From NCBI GenBank assembly GCA_900555355.1, contig USKV01000036.1, positions 1 to 10,772 on the forward strand: 10,772 bases of DNA, written 5' to 3'. Position numbers and translations under genes: made by a program. Positions 1 to 6,046 of this stretch are shown one piece after another; position 1 is the first letter of the stretch; every line of letters begins with the position of its first letter. The notes under the pieces were generated by a model. It saw nothing but the letters and a program-made list of their open reading frames with translations, ran no database searches and was not told where the DNA came from. The DNA comes from an uncultured Collinsella sp. Its GTDB lineage: Bacteria > Actinomycetota > Coriobacteriia > Coriobacteriales > Coriobacteriaceae.

Positions 1-13
1 CCGTATAGCTTTT

Positions 14-199
14 TTACTTCTTGTTCTGGTCGTCATCATCCACGACCTTGTAGTCGGCGTCATAATACTGACCGTCCTGCGCGCCGCCGGCCTGCTGGCC
101 GCCCATGTCGGGACCACGATGGACGATGCGGTCCATCATCTTGGTGAGCACCTCGGATTGGTTATCCGTCCCACCGACAAAACCGACAAAACCGCACAT
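14..199 (-). pseudogene. Chimeric 61-aa ORF: AsnB N-terminus joined to a DnaK-like C-terminus
   Basis: The first ~33 residues start MCGFVGFVGG and contain HRGPD. These are the hallmarks of class II glutamine amidotransferases of the asparagine synthetase B type, where Cys2 becomes the nucleophile after Met removal and the HRGPD Arg binds glutamine. The rest of the enzyme is missing: a full AsnB has about 500-600 residues, and here the frame ends after 61. The last ~26 residues (GGAQDGQYYDADYKVV then an Asp-rich DDDDQNKK end) instead resemble the acidic C-terminal tail of actinobacterial DnaK. The junction lies around GPDMGG, which could fit both parents. A GAGGGG ribosome site precedes the ATG by about 8 nt, so it may be translated, but it cannot make asparagine or act as a chaperone. 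It could be a true rearrangement or an assembly join close to a contig end. The AsnB match is strong; the DnaK match is from memory of the family. Confidence 0.6.
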
Positions 200-250
200 A
201 TACTATCCCCTCTGCTGTTGCTGGGTATCAAATCGAATCAGTAGCTTTTG

Positions 251-256
251 AGTATA
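251..256 (-). promoter_or_regulatory. Candidate -10 box for the AsnB/DnaK chimera
   Basis: Reading the minus strand, TATACT lies about 52 nt upstream of the ATG at 199. No good -35 is present at 16-18 nt; TTCCGT at 19 nt is weak. The core GTATAC is palindromic, so orientation rests on the gene downstream. Confidence 0.35.
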
Positions 257-367
257 CCCGAGGGCGTAAAGAGGGACGGAATGTTCAGGCAATCTCAACT
301 GAATCAGCTCCGCGCCGACACGCGCCGGTTACCTTTAATGGATATGAGGTGAATGGGGCGATTGTTT

Positions 368-376
368 TGCTATACT
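368..376 (+). promoter_or_regulatory. Extended -10 promoter of tRNA-Val
   Basis: TGC followed by TATACT (371-376) is an extended -10 element, ending 10 nt before the mature tRNA 5' end at 387, so transcription would start a few bases upstream of the tRNA. The -35 is poor (GTGAAT at 350-355 with a 15-nt spacer), which is usual when an extended -10 is present. Confidence 0.6.
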
Positions 377-386
377 CTCTCCGCAC

Positions 387-462
387 GGGCGATTGGCGCA
401 ACGGTTAGCGCAGGTGCTTTACACGCACAAGGCTGGGGGTTCGAATCCCTCATCGCCCACCA
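387..462 (+). tRNA. tRNA-Val (anticodon UAC), CCA encoded
   Basis: A full cloverleaf can be drawn. The acceptor stem is GGGCGAT (387-393) with ATCGCCC (452-458), then discriminator A459 and encoded CCA 460-462. The D-stem is GCGC/GCGC (396-399/408-411). The anticodon stem is GTGC/GCAC (414-417/425-428) with loop TTTACAC, so the anticodon is TAC at 420-422 and reads valine GUA and other GUN codons. The variable loop is AGGCT. The T-stem is GGGGG/CCCTC around loop TTCGAAT. The outer anticodon-stem pair (G413-A429) is mismatched, which is the only irregularity. It has its own promoter and terminator. Its 3' end is duplicated downstream. Confidence 0.95.
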
Positions 463-472
463 TAGAATTGTT

Positions 473-503
473 AGGCCTCCAGCGATGGAGGCCTTTCCTT
501 TTT
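473..503 (+). terminator. Rho-independent terminator of tRNA-Val
   Basis: A perfect 8-bp stem AGGCCTCC (473-480) / GGAGGCCT (487-494) with a 6-nt loop is followed by a T-rich run (TTCCTTTTT). It lies 10 nt after the tRNA CCA. Confidence 0.85.
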
Positions 504-549
504 CGAGCCCATCGCAGAGGGATTCGAACCCGCAAGGGTGCGGAGCTGA

Positions 550-623
550 GGAAACGCGCAAGCGTTTTCCAGCGCAGCACGCGAGGAGCGAAGCGACGAA
601 GCGAAAGCGGGCGGCGAAGCCGC
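550..623 (+). repeat. GC-rich cluster of mini-hairpins
   Basis: GGAAACGC-GCAA-GCGTTTTCC (550-570) forms a stem with a GCAA tetraloop and one bulged T. GCGGC-GAA-GCCGC (611-623) is a perfect 5-bp stem with a 3-nt loop. GCGAAGC, known as an exceptionally stable DNA mini-hairpin, occurs at 588-594 and 614-620, with close variants at 596-608. No T-run follows, so these are not ordinary terminators. Function unknown. Confidence 0.5.
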
Positions 624-658
624 ACGCGACATCCCTCATCGCCCACCACTGATTTGAT

Positions 659-689
659 AGGCTTCCAGTAATGGAGACCTTTCTTTTTT
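659..689 (+). terminator. Decayed copy of the tRNA-Val terminator
   Basis: AGGCTTCC (659-666) and GGAGACCT (673-680) pair with one mismatch and one G-T wobble, followed by TTCTTTTTT. It matches the intact terminator at 473-503 in layout and sequence. The stem is weaker but it may still work. Confidence 0.55.
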
Positions 690-740
690 GCACCCGGTGC
701 ATGGGATTCGAGCCCTAAGGACCCCTTATTTCAAGGTCCG

Positions 741-957
741 TGGTCAAAAAATGGCAAAAATGAGTACTGCTACTTTGCTTACAACATATAAAAAGATAGC
801 ATTTACTTACGTTACGCAACATGTGTCCATTATAAGGACTAACAGTTGGATTAGGATCGTGTATTCATCGCCATTTCGTCTTGCTATCTAGCCTTATTAG
901 TCCAAAATTGCTGCTACCAAATCGGTAACAGTACTCATATTTGATGTTTTTTGACCA
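741..957. mobile_element. AT-rich 217-bp inverted-repeat element (MITE-like or structured RNA)
   Basis: The ends are inverted copies. TGGTCAAAAAA (741-751) matches TTTTTTGACCA (947-957) exactly, and ATGAGTACTG (760-769) matches CAGTACTCAT (929-938) exactly, with eight poorly matching positions between the two blocks on each side. Inside, GATAGC (795-800) pairs with GCTATC (883-888), and GGACTAA (836-842) pairs with TTAGTCC (897-903); these two pairings cross. The element is AT-rich between GC-rich neighbours and has no transposase. No clear target-site duplication is visible. A non-autonomous transposon relic or a structured RNA are both possible. A 46-codon frame starting at 751 lacks a ribosome site and begins inside the left repeat, so I do not call it a gene. 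Confidence 0.5.
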
Positions 958-987
958 GCAGGTCTCCCTGCCTTAGCAAATCTAAGG

Positions 988-1049
988 CAAAACGGGCTCC
1001 GGATCGCCAAATCATGCCGCATATGACACACCCAGCAGTCCGGAACCCG
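988..1049 (-). terminator. Terminator of the argCJBD operon
   Basis: On the minus strand CGGGTTCCGGA (1049-1039) pairs with TCCGGAGCCCG (1003-993) over 11 bp with a single T-G wobble, followed by TTTT (992-989). It starts 25 nt past the argD stop codon. The loop is long (35 nt) but can fold further around ATGCGGCAT. An independent perfect hairpin TGCCTTAG-CAAAT-CTAAGGCA lies just beyond, at 969-989. Confidence 0.6.
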
Positions 1050-1074
1050 GTCCAAATTGAGCTATTGCGTTGTG

Positions 1075-2358
1075 TTAGGCCAAAACGTCTGACAAAATCT
1101 CGATCAGGTTGTCCACGTCGGCTTCCTCGCAGACGAGCGGCGGCAGGAAACGCAGCGTATGGGCACCCGTAGCGTTAATCACGGCACCGGCGGCCAGCGC
1201 GCGGGCAACAATATCATGCGCATCGCCCGCGGCATCATCCAAATCACAGCCGAGCATCAAGCCGCGGCCACGTACCTCAGTCACGTGCGGCAGCTTGGCG
1301 AGCTTTGCCTCCATATAGGCGCCTACCTTGGCAGCATGCTCGGCATAATCGCCGCGCACGAGCGCGGAGAGCGTCGCGGCGCACGCCGCGACAGCCAAGC
1401 AGCTACCGCCAAAGGTCGAGCCGTGGTCGCCCGGCTTAAACACGTCGGCGATCTCCTTCTTTGCCACCACGGCGCCCATGGGGACGCCGTCGGCGATGCC
1501 CTTGGCAAGGCTCATAATGTCGGGCTCCACGCCATAGGTCTGGAATGCAAACGGCTTGCCGGAGCGGAAGATGCCACACTGGACCTCGTCGGCGATAAGA
1601 ACGGCGCCCACCTCGTGCGCCAAGTCGCGCGCCGCCGCCATAAACTCCTCGGTCATGGGGTGCACACCGCTCTCGCCCTGGATCGGCTCGAGCATGACGG
1701 CGCAAATCTCGCTTCCCAGCTGCTTAAAGATTGCACGCAGTTCATCGACATCGTTGGGCGTGCAGGCCACAAAGCCACCCGGCAGCGGACGGAAACTGTC
1801 CTGTAGCCAATCCTGCATGGTAGCGGCAATGGTCTCAAGCGTACGGCCGTGGAAACCGCCGCGCATGCATACGATGGTGTTGCCGCCGTTACCAGCGCGC
1901 TTGGCGTACAGACGCGCGAGCTTCATCGAGCCCTCGTTGGCTTCGGCACCAGAATTGGCAAAGAATGTCTCCCACACCTGCTCGTCCGCAGCCGGGGCAC
2001 CGAGCGCAGCGGCCGTGGTCTCATCGCCGGCGGCAATGGCATCGGCCAGAACGCACGCACCATCTACGTCGTCATTGGCAAGCTTGGACAGCAGCGCCGC
2101 GACCTGGCCGCGCTGCTCGATGTAGAAGTAATTGGAGACATGCATGAGCTTTTTGGCCTGCGCCTCGAGCGCCGAAAGCACTGCAGGATTACCGTGACCT
2201 AGACTACACACGCCAATACCAGCGAGAAAGTCGAGATACTCACGACCATCGTCATCGATGAGCTTCATACCGTGGCCTTCGACAAACTCTACCGGCGAGC
2301 GACCAAAGGTATGCATAACGTAATGGGATTCGAGCGATTGTTGAGTTGCAAGTGACAT
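1075..2358 (-). CDS. argD: Acetylornithine aminotransferase (ArgD)
   Basis: This cytoplasmic PLP enzyme converts N-acetylglutamate semialdehyde and glutamate to N2-acetylornithine and 2-oxoglutarate, the fourth step of the ornithine branch. At 427 aa it is a class III aminotransferase. It has SGAEANE at 136-142, GGFHGRT at 167-172, EPIQGESG at 224-231, IADEVQ at 255-260 with Asp257 for the PLP ring nitrogen, and SLAKG with Lys286 as the Schiff-base lysine. STFGG (314-318) is the phosphate-binding loop. Residues ~96-126 form an Ala/Asp-rich insertion before the SGAEANE strand, making the protein about 30 residues longer than the usual ~390-400. AAAGG lies 7 nt before the ATG, 69 nt after the argB stop. 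It is the last gene of the operon, just ahead of the terminator. Related ornithine or succinylornithine aminotransferases share the fold; the operon decides the call. Confidence 0.93.
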   Translation of the reverse strand: MSLATQQSLESHYVMHTFGRSPVEFVEGHGMKLIDDDGREYLDFLAGIGVCSLGHGNPAVLSALEAQAKKLMHVSNYFYIEQRGQVAALLSKLANDDVDGACVLADAIAAGDETTAAALGAPAADEQVWETFFANSGAEANEGSMKLARLYAKRAGNGGNTIVCMRGGFHGRTLETIAATMQDWLQDSFRPLPGGFVACTPNDVDELRAIFKQLGSEICAVMLEPIQGESGVHPMTEEFMAAARDLAHEVGAVLIADEVQCGIFRSGKPFAFQTYGVEPDIMSLAKGIADGVPMGAVVAKKEIADVFKPGDHGSTFGGSCLAVAACAATLSALVRGDYAEHAAKVGAYMEAKLAKLPHVTEVRGRGLMLGCDLDDAAGDAHDIVARALAAGAVINATGAHTLRFLPPLVCEEADVDNLIEILSDVLA

Positions 2359-2427
2359 GGGATGCCTTTCGTTGGGCGCCGTACGGCGCAGGGCTATGGG
2401 TGCAGGGACGCGACGACCGCGGGTCAG

Positions 2428-3408
2428 CTAGACCGTCTGGAGCTTCTCGACCTCGTCGAGGTTCTCGGTCAGGCGCGCCGCAAACGTCGAAAGCGGGTGT
2501 GGATGCGTATCGAACTCGTAGGCCGTCTCGGTGGAGTGGATCACGGTACCGACGCCAGCATCGGTCAGCAGCTCCAGCAGCAGCGAGTGCGGCGTCGTGC
2601 CGTTGATGATGTGGGCTCGGAACACGCCAGCAGTAAGCGCATCGACGGCGGCGCGAAGCTTGGGGATCATGCCCTTGTCAACTTCGCCGCCGTAGAGCAT
2701 CTCATTGACCTCATCGAGCGTCAGGTTGGAGATAAGCGAATCCTTGTCGCTAAAGTCCTTGTACAGGCCGTCGACGTCGGTCAAGAAAATCGCCTTGTGC
2801 GCATGAAGCGCCGCCGCAACGGCGCCGGCGGCGGTATCGGCGTTGATGTTGAAGAAGCCGCCGTCCTCCCCCGCCGCGACCGTGGCGATAACAGGAATAT
2901 ACTCGCTGTCGAGCAATCGCTCGATATAGTCGGTGTTGACGTGCGTGACCTTGCCTACGCGGCCGAGCTCTGGGTCGAGTGGCTCGGCGATAAGGGTGCC
3001 GGCGTCGCTGCCGGACACGCCCACGGCCAGGTTGCCGTGGTGGTTGAGCGCCGCGACCAGCTCCTGATTGACCTTACCGCCCAGTACCTCGCGCACGATG
3101 TCCATGGTGGCAGGCGTAGTCACGCGCTGGCCGTTCTTAAACTCGACGGGGATGTCGTAGTGGCTGAGCGCCTCGTTGATGGCCTTGCCGCCACCGTGCA
3201 CGATAACAGGGCGCATGCCGATAATCTTGAGCAGGACGATGTCGCTCATCACGTCACGACGCAGCTGCTCGTCGACCATGGCGGCGCCGCCGTACTTGAT
3301 AACGACCGTCTTACCGGTCAGGTTCTTAATCCACGGCAGCGCCTCGAACAGCAGCTGCGCGGTAACTTCGTTGGATTCGTTCGAGCGGCAATCGCGTGCG
3401 AACTTCAT
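2428..3408 (-). CDS. argB: N-acetylglutamate kinase (ArgB)
   Basis: Phosphorylates N-acetylglutamate with ATP to N-acetylglutamyl phosphate, the second step of ornithine synthesis and the usual point of arginine feedback. The amino-acid kinase fold shows VIKYGGAAM near the N-terminus (lysine and glycines for phosphate transfer), VIVHGGGKAI for substrate binding, NINADTAAGAVA, LTDVDGLY, and KGMIPKL with the conserved late lysine. The start chosen is ATG 3408, preceded by GAGG at 6 nt, giving 326 aa. The frame stays open upstream to an ATG at 3480, but those 24 residues look non-coding and that ATG lacks a good ribosome site. About 20 residues before KYGG (VTAQLLFEALPWIKNLTG) resemble the N-terminal helix that mediates hexamer formation in arginine-inhibited kinases, so feedback inhibition is likely (inference). 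It lies 81 nt after argJ. Confidence 0.94.
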   Translation of the reverse strand: MKFARDCRSNESNEVTAQLLFEALPWIKNLTGKTVVIKYGGAAMVDEQLRRDVMSDIVLLKIIGMRPVIVHGGGKAINEALSHYDIPVEFKNGQRVTTPATMDIVREVLGGKVNQELVAALNHHGNLAVGVSGSDAGTLIAEPLDPELGRVGKVTHVNTDYIERLLDSEYIPVIATVAAGEDGGFFNINADTAAGAVAAALHAHKAIFLTDVDGLYKDFSDKDSLISNLTLDEVNEMLYGGEVDKGMIPKLRAAVDALTAGVFRAHIINGTTPHSLLLELLTDAGVGTVIHSTETAYEFDTHPHPLSTFAARLTENLDEVEKLQTV

Positions 3409-3489
3409 AGTCTGCCTCGTCTTTCGTGTAGCTATCGCGCCGCACCTCGTTGCCCGCGATTGCAGCGGGACGCGCGGCACATCGGGACT

Positions 3490-4755
3490 CTAGGAACGGT
3501 AATCACCGTTAATGGAGATGTACTCGTGCGTGAGGTCGCAAGTCCACACGGTGGTCGCCGCGTCCCCTGCGCCCAGGTCTGCTGAGATCACGATCTCGGG
3601 CGCCTCAAAGCGACGCAGCGCCTCGTCCTCGTCAAAGGGAACGGTCAGGCCGTCGCGGCAGACGGGCATACCCATCATATCGATGGACACATCTTCTTGG
3701 TTAAATTGCACGCCGCACTTGCCGAGCGCCATGGCAACGCGGCCCCAGTTGCAGTCGTGGCCGGCGATGCAGGTCTTGACGAGCGGCGAGTTGGCGACAG
3801 CACGGGCGGCGATATCGGCCTCCTCGTCGTTCGCGGCACCGGTGACGTTAACCGTCACGAGCTTGGATGCGCCCTCGCCATCTGCGGCAATGTTGCGCGC
3901 CAGGCTCTCGCACACCTCATGCACGGCAAAGGCCAGCTCGCCGAAGGCGTCAGAGCCCTCGACAATAGGCTCGGCATCTGCGGCAGCGCCGGAAGCAAGC
4001 ATGATGCAGGTGTCGTTGGTCGAGGTGTCGGAATCGACCGTTACCTTGTTGAAGGTCTGCTTGACGGTGGAGAGCAACAGGGCGTGGAGCGCCGCCGGCT
4101 CGACAGGGGCATCGGTAGTGATGACCGCGATCATGGTGGCCATGTTGGGCATGATCATGCCCGAGCCCTTGCACATACCGCCCACCGTATAGGCATTGCC
4201 CGCGTGTCCCGCGGCCTCGCTGCGGTAACACACGGCATACTCCTTGGAGTGCGTATCGGTCGTCATGATGGCGCGGGCGGCATCGGCGCCACCGTGGGCG
4301 GAGAGCGTCTCATAAGCTGCCGGAATCGCCGTCTCAAACGTGTCGATCGGCAGAATCTGACCAATTACGCCCGTGGAGGCGACCAGAATCTGCTGGGGCT
4401 CGCAGCCGATGACCTGCGAGGCGATGTTGCAGGTCTCGCGCGCGCAGGCAAGACCGGTCTCGCCCGTGGCGGCGTTGGCGTTGCCAGAGTTGATAGAAAC
4501 ACCGGCGATGATGCCATAGCCCTTGTCGGCGCCGCCCAGGTTGGCACGACTCACCTGCACGGGCGCCGCACAAAAGCGGTTAGTCGTAAACACGCCGGCC
4601 CCGGGACAGGGTTTATCGGGCACGACGAGCGCGTAATCCAGGCGCTCGGGATTCTTGCGGAATCCGGCATGGATGCCCGCCGCCTTAAAGCCGGCTGCCG
4701 CCGTTACGCCGCCCTCTACGGCACGAATCTTGATATCGAACTGCTCAGCATTCAT
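3490..4755 (-). CDS. argJ: Ornithine acetyltransferase / glutamate N-acetyltransferase (ArgJ)
   Basis: Moves the acetyl group from N-acetylornithine to glutamate, closing the acetyl cycle; some family members can also use acetyl-CoA. The 421-aa precursor is full length and has the autocleavage site MATM at 205-208, with Thr207 as the N-terminal nucleophile of the beta chain. TGVIG at 128-132 forms the oxyanion region. KGSGMIMPNMA (196-206) leads into the cleavage site, and the chain ends SINGDYRS, as expected. Ribosome site AAGGAG sits 11 nt before the ATG, a rather long spacing. A structured, T-run-bearing sequence lies between argC and this gene, so its expression may be set separately. No argA or argE is seen in this window, which fits the cyclic route. 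Whether it is mono- or bifunctional cannot be told from sequence. Confidence 0.95.
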   Translation of the reverse strand: MNAEQFDIKIRAVEGGVTAAAGFKAAGIHAGFRKNPERLDYALVVPDKPCPGAGVFTTNRFCAAPVQVSRANLGGADKGYGIIAGVSINSGNANAATGETGLACARETCNIASQVIGCEPQQILVASTGVIGQILPIDTFETAIPAAYETLSAHGGADAARAIMTTDTHSKEYAVCYRSEAAGHAGNAYTVGGMCKGSGMIMPNMATMIAVITTDAPVEPAALHALLLSTVKQTFNKVTVDSDTSTNDTCIMLASGAAADAEPIVEGSDAFGELAFAVHEVCESLARNIAADGEGASKLVTVNVTGAANDEEADIAARAVANSPLVKTCIAGHDCNWGRVAMALGKCGVQFNQEDVSIDMMGMPVCRDGLTVPFDEDEALRRFEAPEIVISADLGAGDAATTVWTCDLTHEYISINGDYRS

Positions 4756-4780
4756 CGTCTTTATGACTCCTTATGTCAAA

Positions 4781-4860
4781 CAAAAAATGGGCATCGGTTG
4801 GTGCGCCATGCCAGCCACAATCATGAGACCAGCTTAAGAGTGGCGCCCCACTCGATGCCC
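4781..4860 (-). promoter_or_regulatory. Structured argC-argJ intercistronic region (possible attenuator)
   Basis: On the minus strand GGGCATCG (4860-4853) pairs with CGATGCCC (4796-4789), followed at once by ATTTTTTG (4788-4781). Inside, GAGTGG-GGCG-CCACTC (4853-4838) is a perfect 6-bp hairpin sharing one base with the outer stem. The layout is a branched stem ending in a T-run, like a terminator or attenuator, placed just before the argJ ribosome site. The outer stem encloses 56 nt, so its strength is uncertain. Confidence 0.4.
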
Positions 4861-4889
4861 GACTACCAAATCGTTAACAATCGAATGTG

Positions 4890-5960
4890 CTACACCGGGC
4901 ACGCCACTGTGGGCAAGCCTCGTCGCTCGTCAAAGCCAAAAACGATGTTGGCGCACTGGACCGCCTGGCCTGCTGCACCCTTGCACAGATTGTCGATGGC
5001 GCCCGTAGCCACCAGAACGCCCGCGCGCTTGTTGAGCGCGAGGCCGATCTGGGCGGCGTTGGTGCCGACGACCGAAGCCGTCTTGGGCTGCTGGCCGGCA
5101 TCGAGTACGCGCACGAAGGTGCGACCGGCGTAGAACTGCTTGTAATGGTCGACAACGTCCTCAAGGGTCAAGGTATCGATAGCCTGCGGCGTAAGCGGCA
5201 TCGTCACCGTGGAGAGCAGGCCGCGCTTGAGCGGTGCCAGATGCGGGGTAAAGACGACGCGATCGGTTAGGCCCAAGATCTGCTCGATTTCGGGCGTGTG
5301 ACGATGCTTGCCCACGCCATAGGCCTCCAGGTTCTCCTCCGCGCTGCAAAAATGGGTGCGGGCGTTGCAGGACTTACCGGCACCCGTTACACCGCTGATA
5401 GCGTCAACGATCACGGGGCCGCTCTGGGCAACCCAGCCGGCGCGCACGGCAGGCGCGGCGGCAAGGCTCGTCGCGGTGGGATAGCAACCGGCGCAGGCGA
5501 CCAGCACGGGCTTGCCGTCGGCGTGGTCGGATGCAGCGGTCTCCAAATCCTGGCAGAACAGCTCGGGCAGACCAAAGGCGCGGCTCTTGAGTAGCTCGGG
5601 GCTCGTGTGCTCGGCGGCATACCAGGCCTCAAAGGTGGCCGGATCGCTCAGGCGATAGTCGGCCGAGAGGTCAATGCAGGAGACTCCCGCGGCAAGCAGG
5701 GCGGGCACCTGCGCCATGGCAGCCGTGTGCGGCACGGCTAAAAAGACAGCGTCGCAGGATTTAAGCTCGGGAGCATCGTGCGTCGTGAAGACAAGATCGC
5801 TCACGCCGGCGAAACTCGGATACACCGCGGACAGCGGCTGGCCGGCATCGGCGTTGGACGTGATGGCGACAAGTTCAAACTCGGGATGGCCGAGTACGAG
5901 GCGAATGAGCTCGGCACCGGCATATCCTGCCGCACCGACGATTCCAACCTTTAAAGACAT
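4890..5960 (-). CDS. argC: N-acetyl-gamma-glutamyl-phosphate reductase (ArgC)
   Basis: Reduces N-acetylglutamyl phosphate with NADPH to the semialdehyde, the third step of the ornithine branch. The 356-aa protein opens with the dinucleotide-binding pattern GIVGAAGYAG (6-15). It carries the active-site cysteine in AGCYPT (Cys159), ISGVTGAGK (188-196), KHRHTPEI (218-225) with the catalytic histidine, most likely His221, and the late NLCKGAAGQAVQ (324-335) motif. These mark the long ArgC form (type 1) rather than the short one. AAGGAG precedes the ATG by 6 nt. It is the first gene of the operon and has two ARG-box-like palindromes 87 to 121 nt upstream of its start. The argJ start follows after 134 nt, unusually far for this operon. 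Confidence 0.95.
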   Translation of the reverse strand: MSLKVGIVGAAGYAGAELIRLVLGHPEFELVAITSNADAGQPLSAVYPSFAGVSDLVFTTHDAPELKSCDAVFLAVPHTAAMAQVPALLAAGVSCIDLSADYRLSDPATFEAWYAAEHTSPELLKSRAFGLPELFCQDLETAASDHADGKPVLVACAGCYPTATSLAAAPAVRAGWVAQSGPVIVDAISGVTGAGKSCNARTHFCSAEENLEAYGVGKHRHTPEIEQILGLTDRVVFTPHLAPLKRGLLSTVTMPLTPQAIDTLTLEDVVDHYKQFYAGRTFVRVLDAGQQPKTASVVGTNAAQIGLALNKRAGVLVATGAIDNLCKGAAGQAVQCANIVFGFDERRGLPTVACPV

Positions 5961-6046
5961 ATCTAACTCCTTGTCTGCAGTTTATGCACCAATGCGCATC
6001 CCGCAGCCGTCGTTATGAAGTGGGTTGAAACTTTAGCACCAAAAGA

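Larger units (their letters stand above)
445..715 (+). repeat. Direct duplication (186-bp offset) of tRNA 3' end plus terminator
   Basis: ATCCCTCATCGCCCACCA occurs at 445-462 (the tRNA end) and exactly again at 631-648. Similarity continues beyond it. The first terminator (AGGCCTCC..GGAGGCCT plus Ts, 473-503) aligns with 659-689 (AGGCTTCC..GGAGACCT plus Ts). GGGATTCGAACCC (519-531) aligns with GGGATTCGAGCCC (703-715). The two units are therefore about 445-531 and 631-715. Exact identity is confined to the tRNA end and the flanks have diverged. Tyrosine integrases that use tRNA genes leave such duplications (attL/attR); a partial tandem duplication is the alternative. Confidence 0.7.
463..1074. 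other. 612-bp gene-poor region: tRNA-end duplication, hairpin island, AT-rich inverted-repeat element
   Basis: No convincing protein gene lies here. In order it holds: the tRNA terminator (473-503); an inverted copy of the tRNA T-arm (517-531); a GC-rich run of small hairpins (532-630); a second copy of the tRNA 3' end (631-648) with a decayed terminator (659-689); a palindrome GCACCCGGTGC (690-700) and a degenerate T-arm-like motif (702-715); an AT-rich element bounded by inverted repeats (741-957); and the terminator of the arg operon (988-1049). Base composition drops clearly between about 716 and 960 compared with both sides. This suggests acquired DNA, but no integrase or transposase is present. 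Confidence 0.7.

Noticed and set aside
532..630. CRISPR-like repetition of GCGAAGC units
   Set aside because: Units are short, irregular and lack unique spacers; these are mini-hairpins.
353..702. Short frames across the tRNA region on both strands (products such as GWGFESLIAHH or RDSNPQ-like peptides)
   Set aside because: These are translations of the tRNA T-arm and its repeats, a known source of spurious protein annotations.
751..891. 46-codon frame inside the AT-rich inverted-repeat element
   Set aside because: The ATG sits in the left terminal repeat with only an A-run upstream, no ribosome site and no known domain.
3409..3480. Upstream ATG extending ArgB by 24 residues
   Set aside because: No good ribosome site and the extra residues look random; ATG 3408 has GAGG at proper distance.
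2362..3585. Plus-strand open frame of 407 codons opposite argB
   Set aside because: Same antisense shadow pattern; the opposite strand encodes a full ArgB with all motifs.
4756..4889. T-box or amino-acid riboswitch before argJ
   Set aside because: No T-box core (AGGGUGGNACCGCG) or other recognised aptamer; only a generic stem with T-run.
3697..5133. Long plus-strand open frame (478 codons) opposite argJ and argC
   Set aside because: It lies antisense to two clearly recognisable enzymes, has no recognisable domain and is His/Arg/Gly-rich, as expected for the complement of GC-rich coding DNA.
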